A stretch of DNA of 64,000 bases from DASXUX01 sp036504595. Lineage in GTDB: Bacteria > Planctomycetota > SZUA-567 > H5-PLA8. Shown here piece after piece: positions 50,497-58,910 of the stretch. The stretch is taken from assembly GCA_036504595.1 (NCBI GenBank), contig DASXUX010000030.1:372001-436000 (forward strand). Reading direction: 5' to 3'. The notes under the pieces are model-generated. The model was not told the DNA's origin and did not search any database. It was given only the letters and a program-made list of their open reading frames with translations. Each line of letters begins with the position of its first letter. Within the stretch, counting starts at the first letter, position 1. A program made the position numbers and the translations under genes.

Positions 50497-50603
50497 GTTG
50501 ACTTCCCCTCCACCCCCCGGCGGAAGCGCACGGCGCTCTGCCAGATGGACCCGGCCGGCAAAACTGACCCTACATATTTCTCGCCTCGCATAGCCTTCGG
50601 CCT

Positions 50604-50631
50604 TCTCACTCGTCACCCGTCACTCGTTAGC
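50604..50631. repeat. Period-7 array CGTCACY upstream of the metallophosphoesterase gene
   Basis: Units TCTCACT, CGTCACC, CGTCACT, CGTTAGC, in the same family as 21504-21531. It ends 27 bases before the gene's ATG. Confidence 0.78.
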
Positions 50632-50658
50632 GGTGTACTCGTATCCGGAGGCACGTTA

Positions 50659-51525
50659 ATGACCCAACCCCGACAGCTTTCACGACGCCAATTGCTCAAA
50701 CTGAGCGCCAGTGCGCTTTTGACGGCCGGGCTTTGGCCTGGACGCCTGAAGGCCGAAGGCGACGGCGCGGCTGCCGATTTCTGGTTTTGCGTGGCTAACG
50801 ACCTGCATTTTCTGGACGAGAAGTGCGCGCCCTTCTTCGAAAACGTCGTCTCGAAGATGAAGGGCACCGGGAAAAAACTGGAGTTCTGTCTGCTGGCCGG
50901 AGACCTGGCCGATATCGGTCGTGAAAAGCCCCTGACGGGCCTGCGCGACGCCTTCAAAGTCCTGGATATTCCGTTGCATGCCGTGCCCGGCAATCACGAT
51001 TGGCATGAAGCAGCCGACCGGACTCCGTACGAACAGGTTTTCCCGAAACAGCTAAACTACTCCGTTGAATACAAGAGTTGGCAAGTCATCGGCCTTGATT
51101 CCACGGAAAACAAACGCGTGCAGAACACGAACATCCAACCGGATACCTTTCGCTGGCTCACCCAAGCGCTGCCCAAGCTCGACAAAACGCGCCCGATGAT
51201 CGTCTTCACACACTTCCCGCTTGCCCCCGGCGCCAAAATGCGCCCGGTCAACGCCGACGAGCTCCTTGGGCAATTCAAGGAGTACAACCTGCAGGCCGTC
51301 TTCTGCGGCCATTATCATGGCTTCACCGAAAGCAAGCTTTCGCAGTGCGTGATCACCACCAACCGCTGCTGCTCCCGCCTTCGCAGCAATCACGACAATA
51401 CCAAGGAAAAAGGTTTCTTCCTCTGCCACGCCAAAGACGGCCACCTGGAGCGAGAATTCGTGCAAGTGAATCAGGTCCAAGGACGCGGCGATGCGGAGAA
51501 CAAAGGGGCCGGCCCCGGCACGTAG
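50659..51525 (+). CDS. Tat-exported metallophosphoesterase
   Basis: 288 residues. A twin-arginine signal (LSRRQLLKLSASALLTAGLW) is followed by the calcineurin-like motif set NDLHF, LLAGDLADIG, VPGNHDW, FTHFPL and CGHYHG, which bind a dinuclear metal centre. It acts outside the cytoplasm after folding. ATG 50659 follows GGAGGCACG. Substrate unknown. Confidence 0.88.
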   Translation: MTQPRQLSRRQLLKLSASALLTAGLWPGRLKAEGDGAAADFWFCVANDLHFLDEKCAPFFENVVSKMKGTGKKLEFCLLAGDLADIGREKPLTGLRDAFKVLDIPLHAVPGNHDWHEAADRTPYEQVFPKQLNYSVEYKSWQVIGLDSTENKRVQNTNIQPDTFRWLTQALPKLDKTRPMIVFTHFPLAPGAKMRPVNADELLGQFKEYNLQAVFCGHYHGFTESKLSQCVITTNRCCSRLRSNHDNTKEKGFFLCHAKDGHLEREFVQVNQVQGRGDAENKGAGPGT

Positions 51526-51578
51526 CCGAAGCACTCGGCACACCTTGCGCAGCCGCCGCCGATTTGTACGATGGATCC

Positions 51579-52253
51579 ATGAACAACGTGCGAAATGGCG
51601 CCATTGAAGCCGTCATCTTCGACCTCGGCGGCGTGCTGATCGATTTCGACTTTGAGATCGCCATCAGTCTGGCTGCCAATTCGGCCGGGATCTCGTCCTC
51701 CGAGGTCCGCCAACGCCTGTTTACCGCCCCGGTCTTTGAAGCGTTCGAGCGCGGCGAAATCTCGCCGCCTGCTTTCCACGCGGAACTTCAAACCATGCTC
51801 GGCTGCCAGATCCCCTACGCCGACTTCTGCACCGCATGGAACGGCATCTTCACCGACGAGATCGAAGGCAACCTGAAGCTGCTGCGTGAGTTGCGGGCGC
51901 GGGGAGTCAAGATTGGCATCCTGTCGAACACCAATGCGCTGCATTTCGAATACTTGCGCGAACGAATGCAGGTGCTGCGTGAACTGGATCACGTCTATGC
52001 CAGTCACGAAATTGGCGCTCGCAAGCCCGAGCCCGAAGCCTTCCGGCGCGTGCTCGCACGCATGAGCGTCGCTCCCGAAAAGGCCCTGTTCATCGACGAC
52101 TATGACCAGAACGTTATGGCCGCCCAGAGCGTCGGCATGAAGACGATTCTGGCGATCAATCATCTGGCAGTGCTCAAGGGATGTGCCGAATTCGGGCTGA
52201 TTTCGGGAAATGGCAGCGCAACGCCATCAAGCCGGGGCGTTTGCCTGGAATAG
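51579..52253 (+). CDS. HAD-family hydrolase (phosphatase-like)
   Basis: 224 residues. IEAVIFDLGGVLIDFDF near the start (the usual DxD is replaced by DLG, as in YihX-type HADs), GILSNTNALHFEYL, ARKPEPEAFRRVL and LFIDDYDQNVMAAQSVGMKT. A cytosolic sugar-phosphate or phospho-compound phosphatase by family; the substrate is open. Start at ATG 51579. Confidence 0.87.
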   Translation: MNNVRNGAIEAVIFDLGGVLIDFDFEIAISLAANSAGISSSEVRQRLFTAPVFEAFERGEISPPAFHAELQTMLGCQIPYADFCTAWNGIFTDEIEGNLKLLRELRARGVKIGILSNTNALHFEYLRERMQVLRELDHVYASHEIGARKPEPEAFRRVLARMSVAPEKALFIDDYDQNVMAAQSVGMKTILAINHLAVLKGCAEFGLISGNGSATPSSRGVCLE

Positions 52254-52436
52254 AGCGCCTGACTGCCTGTTTAATCGTCAGGCAGGCGTTTCCGACCCGG
52301 TGGACTCAATTAAGCGGCGCGTTTCTGGACATTGGGCGGAAAAGCCCTACATTCTTGGGGGCAATGGGGCGGGTCGGGGCCTCCGGCTCGTGCCGGTCGC
52401 CCTCGATGACGGCAATCGCGGACACTAGGCATCGGC

Positions 52437-53375
52437 ATGTCACGGCGAGCAATCATCTCTGATATTCACAGCAACGTGCTGGCGCTCACGGCCGTTCTGG
52501 AAGACATCAAAACCCAGAGCGTGGATGCAATCGTTTGCCTCGGCGACATCTGTGGCTATGGCCCCCAGCCCAAAGAATGCATCGACCTGATCCGCAAGCA
52601 CACGATCTGGACGTTAAAAGGCAATCACGACGAAGCCCTTTTTGTCGAGCCCATCGACTTCGGCAAGAACGCGCGCGTCGCCATCGAATGGCAACGCACC
52701 ATCCTCGAACCCCAGTTGGTCGCGACGCTGGAGGACGAAGAGCGCTGGCAGTGGCTGCAAAATCTGCCTCCTCAGCGCAAGGAAGGCAACATCCAATTCG
52801 TCCACGCCTCCCCGCGCGACCCGTTGTACGAATACGTCCTGCGCGACGATTACAACGACATCGGACTGGGGCCCACTCAAAAAGCCAAAGACAACTTCGC
52901 CTGTGTGGACTGGGTCTGCTTCTGCGGCCATTCGCACCGCCCCGGCGTCGTAACCGAGCAGGACTTCCACTGGTGGCGCCCCGCCGAACTCGAGAACTCC
53001 ATGTACATCATCAAGCGCGGCGTCAAGACCATCGTAAACGTCGGCTCGGTCGGCCAGCCCCGCGACGGTTCGCCGAACGCCTGCTACGTGCTCTTCGATT
53101 ACGAAGATCCTGAAGACGTAACGAAGACCGGCAAGTATGCGCCAGTCTCCGATACGCCGCCTCCGCGGCCCCCAGCCAATCCCGATGCGCCGGCCGCCGA
53201 TGATGATTCGACGAAGACCAGCGAGGAACTGAAGGCCGCACGCGACCGGTTGCTCAGCTACCCGCGCGTCATGTTCCGCCGCGTCCAGTACGATGTCGCC
53301 GCCGAGCAGGAACGTTTCAAGGTCGTCCCGCTGCTGCCCGAAGGCAACGCGACGCGCTTAGCGAGAGGACAGTGA
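52437..53375 (+). CDS. YfcE/MJ0936-like metallophosphoesterase
   Basis: 312 residues. ISDIHSNVLALTAVLEDI at the start, VCLGDICGYGPQPKECIDLI, LKGNHDEALF, HASPRDPLYEY and CGHSHRPGVV form the metal-binding set of the YfcE family. No signal peptide. The last 75 residues are Pro/Asp-rich then charged and not part of the core. An element A begins directly after the TGA. Confidence 0.88.
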   Translation: MSRRAIISDIHSNVLALTAVLEDIKTQSVDAIVCLGDICGYGPQPKECIDLIRKHTIWTLKGNHDEALFVEPIDFGKNARVAIEWQRTILEPQLVATLEDEERWQWLQNLPPQRKEGNIQFVHASPRDPLYEYVLRDDYNDIGLGPTQKAKDNFACVDWVCFCGHSHRPGVVTEQDFHWWRPAELENSMYIIKRGVKTIVNVGSVGQPRDGSPNACYVLFDYEDPEDVTKTGKYAPVSDTPPPRPPANPDAPAADDDSTKTSEELKAARDRLLSYPRVMFRRVQYDVAAEQERFKVVPLLPEGNATRLARGQ

Positions 53376-53429
53376 GTGTGCCACGGGCAGGCCGCTGGAG
53401 CGTCTTTTTGCTCCAGCGGATTGCCCGTG
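53376..53429. repeat. Palindromic element A, single copy
   Basis: Outer arms CACGGGCAGG/ATTGCCCGTG and inner stem CCGCTGGAGC/GCTCCAGCGG around GTCTTTTT. Compared with the two copies at 33807-33929, the inner stem differs at several positions on both sides while remaining fully paired. Confidence 0.92.
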
Positions 53430-53491
53430 ACTCTAGGGCGCTGCCGCACGGACAATCTGCGTCACGATGACGCGTTGAAAAGGACTGTCGA

Positions 53492-54514
53492 ATGCCGAAG
53501 CGCGCGTTTCTGACAGGCATCACCGGTCAGGATGGATCGTATCTCGCCGAACTGCTGCTGAACAAAGGCTATGAAGTCCACGGCCTGATTCGTCGGACTA
53601 GCACGTTCACCACGGTGCGCATTGAGCATCTCTACCACGACCTGCACGAAGCCGGCCAACCGTTGTTTTTACACTATGGCGATCTGGTCGATGCCGGTTC
53701 TCTGGTAGCACTGCTGCGCAAATTACAGCCTGACGAAGTTTACAATCTCGGCGCCCAGTCGCACGTGGCGGTCTCCTTCCAGAACCCGATTTTCACCGCC
53801 GACGCCGATGCTCTGGGCGTCCTGCGCTGCCTGGAAGCCGTACGGAACATGGACTCAATGCCTCGCTTCTATCAGGCCTCCTCCAGCGAAATGTTTGGCA
53901 AAGTAACAGAGGTCCCGCAGACCGAAAAGACGCCGTTCTATCCCCGCAGCCCGTACGGTTGCGCCAAGGTCTACGGCTACTGGCAAACCGTCAACTACCG
54001 CGAAGCCTACGGCATGTTCGCCTGCAACGGGATTCTCTTCAACCATGAATCCCCTCGCCGCGGCGAGACCTTCGTCACGCGCAAAATCACCCGCGCCGCG
54101 ACGCGCATCAAGCTGGGCCTGCAGAAGAAGCTGTTCCTGGGCAACCTCAACGCCAAGCGCGACTGGGGCTTTGCCGGCGATTATGTCCGCGCCATGTGGA
54201 TGATCCTTCAGCAGGAAAAGCCCGACGACTACGTGATCGCCACCGGCGAGACGCATTCGGTCCGCGAATTCTGCGAACAGGTCTTCGGCTATCTGAAACT
54301 CGACTGGGAGGATTTTGTCGAAGAAGACCCGCGTTACCTGCGCCCGACCGAAGTCGATCTCCTCCTGGGCGACCCGTCCAAAGCCAGAAAAGCCCTCGGC
54401 TGGAAACCCAGCGTGGGCTTCAAAGAACTCGCCCGCATGATGACCGATTCCGATCTGGAACTGGCACGCGAAGAAAAGCTGATTACCGACTCCAAGCGCA
54501 AACGGCGAATTTAG
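53492..54514 (+). CDS. gmd: GDP-mannose 4,6-dehydratase
   Basis: 340 residues, full length. NAD(P) loop GITGQDGSYLAELLL, HLYHDLHEAGQPLFLHYGDL, YNLGAQSHVAVSFQNP, SSSEMFG and the YxxxK pair in SPYGCAKVYGYW. Converts GDP-D-mannose to GDP-4-keto-6-deoxymannose, the precursor of GDP-fucose and GDP-rhamnose. Together with GH95 it hints at deoxyhexose metabolism. AAAAGGA precedes the ATG. The TAG stop is followed by a period-7 array. Confidence 0.95.
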   Translation: MPKRAFLTGITGQDGSYLAELLLNKGYEVHGLIRRTSTFTTVRIEHLYHDLHEAGQPLFLHYGDLVDAGSLVALLRKLQPDEVYNLGAQSHVAVSFQNPIFTADADALGVLRCLEAVRNMDSMPRFYQASSSEMFGKVTEVPQTEKTPFYPRSPYGCAKVYGYWQTVNYREAYGMFACNGILFNHESPRRGETFVTRKITRAATRIKLGLQKKLFLGNLNAKRDWGFAGDYVRAMWMILQQEKPDDYVIATGETHSVREFCEQVFGYLKLDWEDFVEEDPRYLRPTEVDLLLGDPSKARKALGWKPSVGFKELARMMTDSDLELAREEKLITDSKRKRRI

Positions 54515-54549
54515 GGCACCCGAAACCCAAACCCTGACCGCCGAACCCT
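54515..54549. repeat. Period-7 array (CCCGAAA/CCCTGAC-like) between gmd and the M50 gene
   Basis: Units GGCACCC, GAAACCC, AAACCCT, GACCGCC, GAACCCT. Begins directly after the gmd stop. Read from the M50 gene it is preceded by AACGGC after a TGA stop and one base. Confidence 0.85.
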
Positions 54550-54556
54550 GCCGTTC

Positions 54557-55378
54557 TCAGTTCTTCCACCAATCCCCGTCGCGTTCCCACGCCTGGCGCG
54601 GTCCGGCGTCTTCGCCATCCAGCGATCCACCCTCGCCCAATTGCTTGCCGATCATGTAGCTGTTGAAGGCCAGCCACGCGAACATCAGCGCCGGGAAAAT
54701 ATTGCGTTTATCGTCAGCTTCCTTGTTTCCAATCTGCAAGAACACATAAAACGCCAACAGAAGAACCGCAGCCGTCAGGGCGGCATAGAACGAAATCCGA
54801 AAGACCCGCGGGTCAACATTATTCCAGTTCTTCCACTTCGCCCAGTGGCGCAGAACCTGTCCGCCGTCGAGCGGAAACACGGGCAGAAGGTTCATCAGTC
54901 CCCAGATCACACTGAACCAGAATGTGGAATTCAGCGCGTAAAATGCGTAAATCTGGCTTTCCGCAATGCTCGCCCGCCAGAAAAATAGCGGCCCGAAAAG
55001 ATACGCACCGATTCCATACGCCACGGCGCCCAAAATCAATCCCGCCCCTGGACCCCACAGGCAAATGGCAATGTGAGCCCAATGCGTATCGTTGCGCTCC
55101 TTCCCTTTGCACAATCCGCCCAGCCAGTACAGCACCATGCTGGGTCGCCGGTCGCCGTAGTAGCAGTAGCACAGCGCATGGCCTAGTTCATGCACGAAAA
55201 TGGAAAGGAACATGCAGCCAATCGTGACCAGTACAACGCCGAAAGGCGGGATGGATGTATAGCAAAGCAACAGCGAGGCGAGCCAGAACGACGGATGCAC
55301 GCGCACCGGTATCCCCAAGAACTTCCAGTTCAAGTCCCCCGGCGTCCGCCGCGGCTCGCTTTGCAGTATCAGTTCCAT
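54557..55378 (-). CDS. Site-2 protease-like M50 metallopeptidase
   Basis: 273 residues. HELGH zinc motif at residues 63-67 in FLSIFVHELGHALCYCYYG, and LMNLLPVFPLDGGQVLRHWA carrying the third ligand Asp. Five to six hydrophobic segments. Predicted intramembrane protease. M50 proteins of this short form lack PDZ domains. ATG 55378. Substrates unknown. The gene ends facing gmd with an array between them. Confidence 0.87.
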   Translation of the reverse strand: MELILQSEPRRTPGDLNWKFLGIPVRVHPSFWLASLLLCYTSIPPFGVVLVTIGCMFLSIFVHELGHALCYCYYGDRRPSMVLYWLGGLCKGKERNDTHWAHIAICLWGPGAGLILGAVAYGIGAYLFGPLFFWRASIAESQIYAFYALNSTFWFSVIWGLMNLLPVFPLDGGQVLRHWAKWKNWNNVDPRVFRISFYAALTAAVLLLAFYVFLQIGNKEADDKRNIFPALMFAWLAFNSYMIGKQLGEGGSLDGEDAGPRQAWERDGDWWKN

Positions 55379-55453
55379 GGCGCGTCCTGTTCGTGCAGGG
55401 CCATTGTACCGAATACAAACGATGCGCCAATCGAGAACGGTTGGACGCGCGCC

Positions 55454-55488
55454 GAACCCTGAACCCAGGACCCTGACCCCTGCCGTTA
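55454..55488. repeat. Period-7 array GAACCCT/GACCCCT after the branching enzyme gene
   Basis: Units GAACCCT, GAACCCA, GGACCCT, GACCCCT, GCCGTTA. On the minus strand it reads TAACGGC then AGGGGTC, AGGGTCC, TGGGTTC, AGGGTTC, and the TAA is the stop codon of the branching enzyme gene. Confidence 0.93.
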
Positions 55489-57645
55489 CTTCAGCTTCAG
55501 TGCGATGTTCTGGTAGGGCTTCAGCTCGATATAGAGGAATTTTCCGCCGCTGTGCGCGCTCCAGTAGGGATCGTGGCGATTGTAGTATTGCGCGCCGATG
55601 TAGCGCTCGTCGATCGAATTGTAGAGCACCCGGTACTCGCCAGGAACGGGCACGTAGATCTCGGCATGACGGCTGGTGCTGATCGGCGACTCATTGCGGA
55701 TATAGATGATGTCGTCTTTGTGGTCTTCTCGCCGCTCCGATTCCCATTTCGCCTGGCTGCCCCATCGCACGAACGCAAACCACTTGTGTTCATTGTTCGA
55801 ACCGTTGCGCGTCATCGAACTGATCTCGTGTCGCGCCAGAGCCGGCTCGTGCGTCAGATGCCAGTTCAGATCGTGGAAGTTGCGCGTGATCTGCTGTTGA
55901 TGAAGCGCCGCCTGCGGCCCGGTCTTGCTCCAGTCCAGCGGCCGAGTAACATCGAAGTAGCCTTCCTCGCCGAACTCGTCGCCCATGAAAATCATCGGCG
56001 CGCCCGCCCGGAACCAGCACAGCGCCGCCAGCCCGATGAGTTGGACATGATTGCCCAGTTCGGTGATCAGCCGCGTGCGTCCATTGGCGCATTCATCGTG
56101 CGTGTTCATCGCATTGACGAAGCGCTCCTGGCTGTTGTTATGGATGATCATCTCGACGTGCTCGATCTTCCGCTGCTCCGTCGGGATCTTCAGATACGTG
56201 CGGATGCGGTGCATCTCGCCCATGTTCTGAGCGTACTTGAAGCCCAGTCCTCCTTCAGATACCGGACACGCCAGCCTGGGGAAAACGCGGCGCGATTCTT
56301 CGGCAATCGTGACGAAGTCCGGCGCGACGCGGCTCAGCCGCGTATGGAACTCCCGGAAAAACCGCAGCGCGTCGAAATCCGTTGCCTCTGAAAGCCAGTA
56401 TCCGCGCTCCGGAAAATGCCGGTCGCCGCCAATCGCATTGAAGATCGCCCAGTCATCGCTCGTAACCTTGCTGCGATCGTTGCGCGGCCAGTCCCAGTCT
56501 CCGCGGTCGTAATCAAAGAAGATCTGCCCCGCAACCGCATCGATCCGAGCGCCATCAACGCCCAGTTCATGATGCAGATACGCGCACAACCCCGTCAGAT
56601 AGTCCTTCACATACGGCGAGCAAACGTTGTAGATGCGCGTCTTCCACTGATTGTTCCACCCGCGCGGTCCGGCGTGATGGTAAAGTTCGCTGCCGTCGTA
56701 CTCCGAAAGTCCGCAGTCCCAGTTCTGCACACCGAAACCGAGCGGCACGTCCACGATCACGCCGATTCCCGCCTGGTGCAGACGATTGACCAGGAACTTG
56801 AAATCGTCCACTGACCCATAGCGCTCATTGATCGCATACGGACAGCCGACCAGATAACCCCACGATTCATGCAGCGGCGTCTGAAATGGCGGCATGATCT
56901 GAACGTGCGTGAAACCCAGAAATCCCAGGTGCCCGACGATCTTCTCGGCGACGTTCCGGTAGTTCGCATCATGGAACGTCGAGAGATGGAGCTCGTAAAT
57001 GGACATACATGTGCCACGGGCAGCCTCTGTTTGCCGTTGGCTGCCCGTGCGATCGGGAAATGCCGCGCCGTTCAGATGTTTGTGTGTCCACTCGAACTGG
57101 TTCGGATCGCTGACAATGCTGTTGTAAACCTTCGCATCCTGCGGGCCGCTGACCGCAAGCTGAGACGAGAACGGATCGATGCGCGCTTGCTCGTATGGCT
57201 GCTTCAGATACTTCTTGCGATTGCGGATCAGATACTTGTACGTCTGCCGCGTGAGCGTCTCCGGCACGCGGATGTGCCAAACGCCGTCCGCTTCACGATA
57301 CAGATACTCCGTCTTTCGACCCCACGCGTTGCCTTCGCGCAGCAAGAGAACTTCGTCCGCTTCCGGCGCGTAGACGCGAAAGACCGTGGAGCCCTTCTCC
57401 ACATGCGCGCCGAAATAACGCCACGGGAAATCGCGCCGCAAATCGACGTCTGAAATAACCGGCAATTTTACAATCGGCGTTTCCGCAACTTTCGGTGTGG
57501 CGCTGCTGGCTTCCTGCAATACCCCGCTACTTGCTTTTTCCAGTGCTGCGCCGCGGCCCTGCTTTCGTGTGTCACTGCTGGCTAGTCCAGCAGTAACTGC
57601 TGCCCCAGCAGTCACAGACTTCTTCTTTCGTGCTTTCGCAGCCAT
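55486..57645 (-). CDS. glgB: 1,4-alpha-glucan branching enzyme-like GH13 protein with two repeat-encoded insertions
   Basis: 719 residues from ATG 57645 (GGAG upstream; the longer open frame is not conserved). An N-terminal CBM48-like part (FGAHVEKGSTVFRVYAPEADEV) is followed by the GH13 barrel: IYELHLSTF, VIVDVPLGFG, nucleophile D369 in GARIDAV, acid glutamate in VTIAEESRR, and NTHDE. NTHDECANGRTRL is the branching-enzyme-type version of motif IV. Makes alpha-1,6 branches in glycogen. Residues about 198-213 (DRTGSQRQTEAARGTC) are encoded by palindromic element B. Residues about 10-25 by other palindromes. The assignment to branching enzyme rather than another GH13 activity is likely but not certain. 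Confidence 0.82.
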   Translation of the reverse strand: MAAKARKKKSVTAGAAVTAGLASSDTRKQGRGAALEKASSGVLQEASSATPKVAETPIVKLPVISDVDLRRDFPWRYFGAHVEKGSTVFRVYAPEADEVLLLREGNAWGRKTEYLYREADGVWHIRVPETLTRQTYKYLIRNRKKYLKQPYEQARIDPFSSQLAVSGPQDAKVYNSIVSDPNQFEWTHKHLNGAAFPDRTGSQRQTEAARGTCMSIYELHLSTFHDANYRNVAEKIVGHLGFLGFTHVQIMPPFQTPLHESWGYLVGCPYAINERYGSVDDFKFLVNRLHQAGIGVIVDVPLGFGVQNWDCGLSEYDGSELYHHAGPRGWNNQWKTRIYNVCSPYVKDYLTGLCAYLHHELGVDGARIDAVAGQIFFDYDRGDWDWPRNDRSKVTSDDWAIFNAIGGDRHFPERGYWLSEATDFDALRFFREFHTRLSRVAPDFVTIAEESRRVFPRLACPVSEGGLGFKYAQNMGEMHRIRTYLKIPTEQRKIEHVEMIIHNNSQERFVNAMNTHDECANGRTRLITELGNHVQLIGLAALCWFRAGAPMIFMGDEFGEEGYFDVTRPLDWSKTGPQAALHQQQITRNFHDLNWHLTHEPALARHEISSMTRNGSNNEHKWFAFVRWGSQAKWESERREDHKDDIIYIRNESPISTSRHAEIYVPVPGEYRVLYNSIDERYIGAQYYNRHDPYWSAHSGGKFLYIELKPYQNIALKLK
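57011..57050. repeat. Palindromic element B inside the branching enzyme gene
   Basis: CACGGGCAGCC/GGCTGCCCGTG stem with a 13-base loop, in frame, placed just before the first strand of the GH13 barrel. Shares arms with the copy at 24324-24363. Confidence 0.92.
57575..57612. repeat. CTGCTGG/CCAGCAG palindromes encoding the branching enzyme N-terminus
   Basis: CTGCTGG-CTAGT-CCAGCAG and CTGCTG-CCC-CAGCAG in tandem, flanked by GTCAC and GTCAC. Translated as TAGAAVTAGLASSDT. Confidence 0.65.
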
Positions 57646-57823
57646 CCCATTCTCTCCGTATTGCGCTTCGAAATACGCTCGCAGCTCACGCCCGAATAGA
57701 ACTTCCACTGATACCCGCCAGAATGCTCCCGGGCAACAAGAAAGTTTAGGTTGTCGGTTGTCAGCGCTCTGCTGATCCGCGGGCGTGAAATGCGAGTAGG
57801 GGAGACGGAAGTGATCGGCGCTC

Positions 57824-57853
57824 CACCACTCACCACTCACCAACTCACCACTA
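57824..57853. repeat. Period-7 array CACCACT after the Gfo/Idh/MocA gene
   Basis: CACCACT, CACCACT, CACCAAC, TCACCAC. On the minus strand it reads TAG then TGGTGAG, TTGGTGAG, TGGTGAG, with the TAG being the stop codon of the oxidoreductase gene. Confidence 0.9.
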
Positions 57854-58840
57854 TTTCTTCTTCGCTTTCGCCAAAACGCTTTCGATCGTCACCGGCACTC
57901 CGCCCTGTCGCTTGCTTTCGTCGGCCGCTTCCATAAATGCGTAAAGCTCGATCGATTCCTCCGCGGTAACCGGCGGCTTCCCGGTCTTGAAAAACTTTGC
58001 GATCTCGATCACCAACGGCTGATACCCGCCGAACCCGCCGCTCTGCACAATGCCTTTGCTGCCGAAGACCATCGCGCCGTAATCGCCCTTCCCTCCGCGA
58101 ATGCCGCGGAACGTGCCGATGCGCCCGTCTTTCCACACGCCGGTGACGAGCTCAAAATCCTTCGTTTGCGTTCGAGTCACCGACTGGCAGCCCGCGCCCA
58201 TTATTGTGTAGAGCGTTTCACAGCCGTGCACGCCGTACCAATACAGGTCCGGATGATGCGGCTCCAGCGAACAGGGGCTCCACGCGTCGCAGCCGAGCAC
58301 ATCGCCCACCTTCGGATCGCTTTTCATTGCCGCGATGCCCGGACTGAAGCGCAACGCCGAACTACAGAACAACGGTACATTTGCTTCGGCGGCGAGGCGG
58401 TAAATCTCCAGCGCGTCAGCAAGCGTCCCGCCGACGGGTTTATCGATAAACACCGGCTTCTTTGCTTTGATCACCGGAATCACCTGCTGCAAGTGCGGCC
58501 GCCCGTCCACGCTTTCGAGCAACACGACGTCAACCTTGGCCAGCAGCGCCTCGATGGTATCGACCGCTTCGACGTTCATTGCTTTCAGCTTCGCGACATA
58601 CTCCGGCACGCGGCTGATGCTCGACGGAATGTCCGCGCTGCCGCCGGGGAAAACGGCGACGACTTTCACGCCCGCCAGATCGCCCGCCGCATCCGGCGCA
58701 TTCAGCGTCTGCGTGAACGCCACGACGTGCGACGTGTCCGCGCCGATAATGCCAGCCTTCAGCGGTTCGCCAGCCATGCAAGGCGTGACCAACACGCAAA
58801 GCACGAGAATCAGTGCGGCGACAGCTAAATGCGTGAACAT
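57851..58840 (-). CDS. Secreted Gfo/Idh/MocA-family oxidoreductase
   Basis: 329 residues. Signal peptide (LAVAALILVLCVLVTPCMAGE), then an NAD(P)-binding Rossmann fold (AGIIGADTSHVVAFTQTL) and the family's lysine motif as FIDKPVGGTLADALE. A secreted Gfo/Idh/MocA with bound cofactor fits planctomycete and related glycan-degrading lineages. ATG 58840 follows AAGGAG. The TAG stop opens a period-7 array. Sugar substrate unknown. Confidence 0.85.
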   Translation of the reverse strand: MFTHLAVAALILVLCVLVTPCMAGEPLKAGIIGADTSHVVAFTQTLNAPDAAGDLAGVKVVAVFPGGSADIPSSISRVPEYVAKLKAMNVEAVDTIEALLAKVDVVLLESVDGRPHLQQVIPVIKAKKPVFIDKPVGGTLADALEIYRLAAEANVPLFCSSALRFSPGIAAMKSDPKVGDVLGCDAWSPCSLEPHHPDLYWYGVHGCETLYTIMGAGCQSVTRTQTKDFELVTGVWKDGRIGTFRGIRGGKGDYGAMVFGSKGIVQSGGFGGYQPLVIEIAKFFKTGKPPVTAEESIELYAFMEAADESKRQGGVPVTIESVLAKAKKK

Positions 58841-58875
58841 GGACAAGCTCCTTCTAATTCCAGCATGAAATCCTT

Positions 58876-58910
58876 CGACTCTAGACTCCTGGACTCTCGA
58901 CTCCTGGACT
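58876..58910. repeat. Array of GACTCCTG-type units after the discoidin-like gene
   Basis: GACTCTA, GACTCCT, GGACTCTC, GACTCCT, GGACT (period 7-8). On the minus strand it starts at the TAG stop of the discoidin-like gene. Confidence 0.87.
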
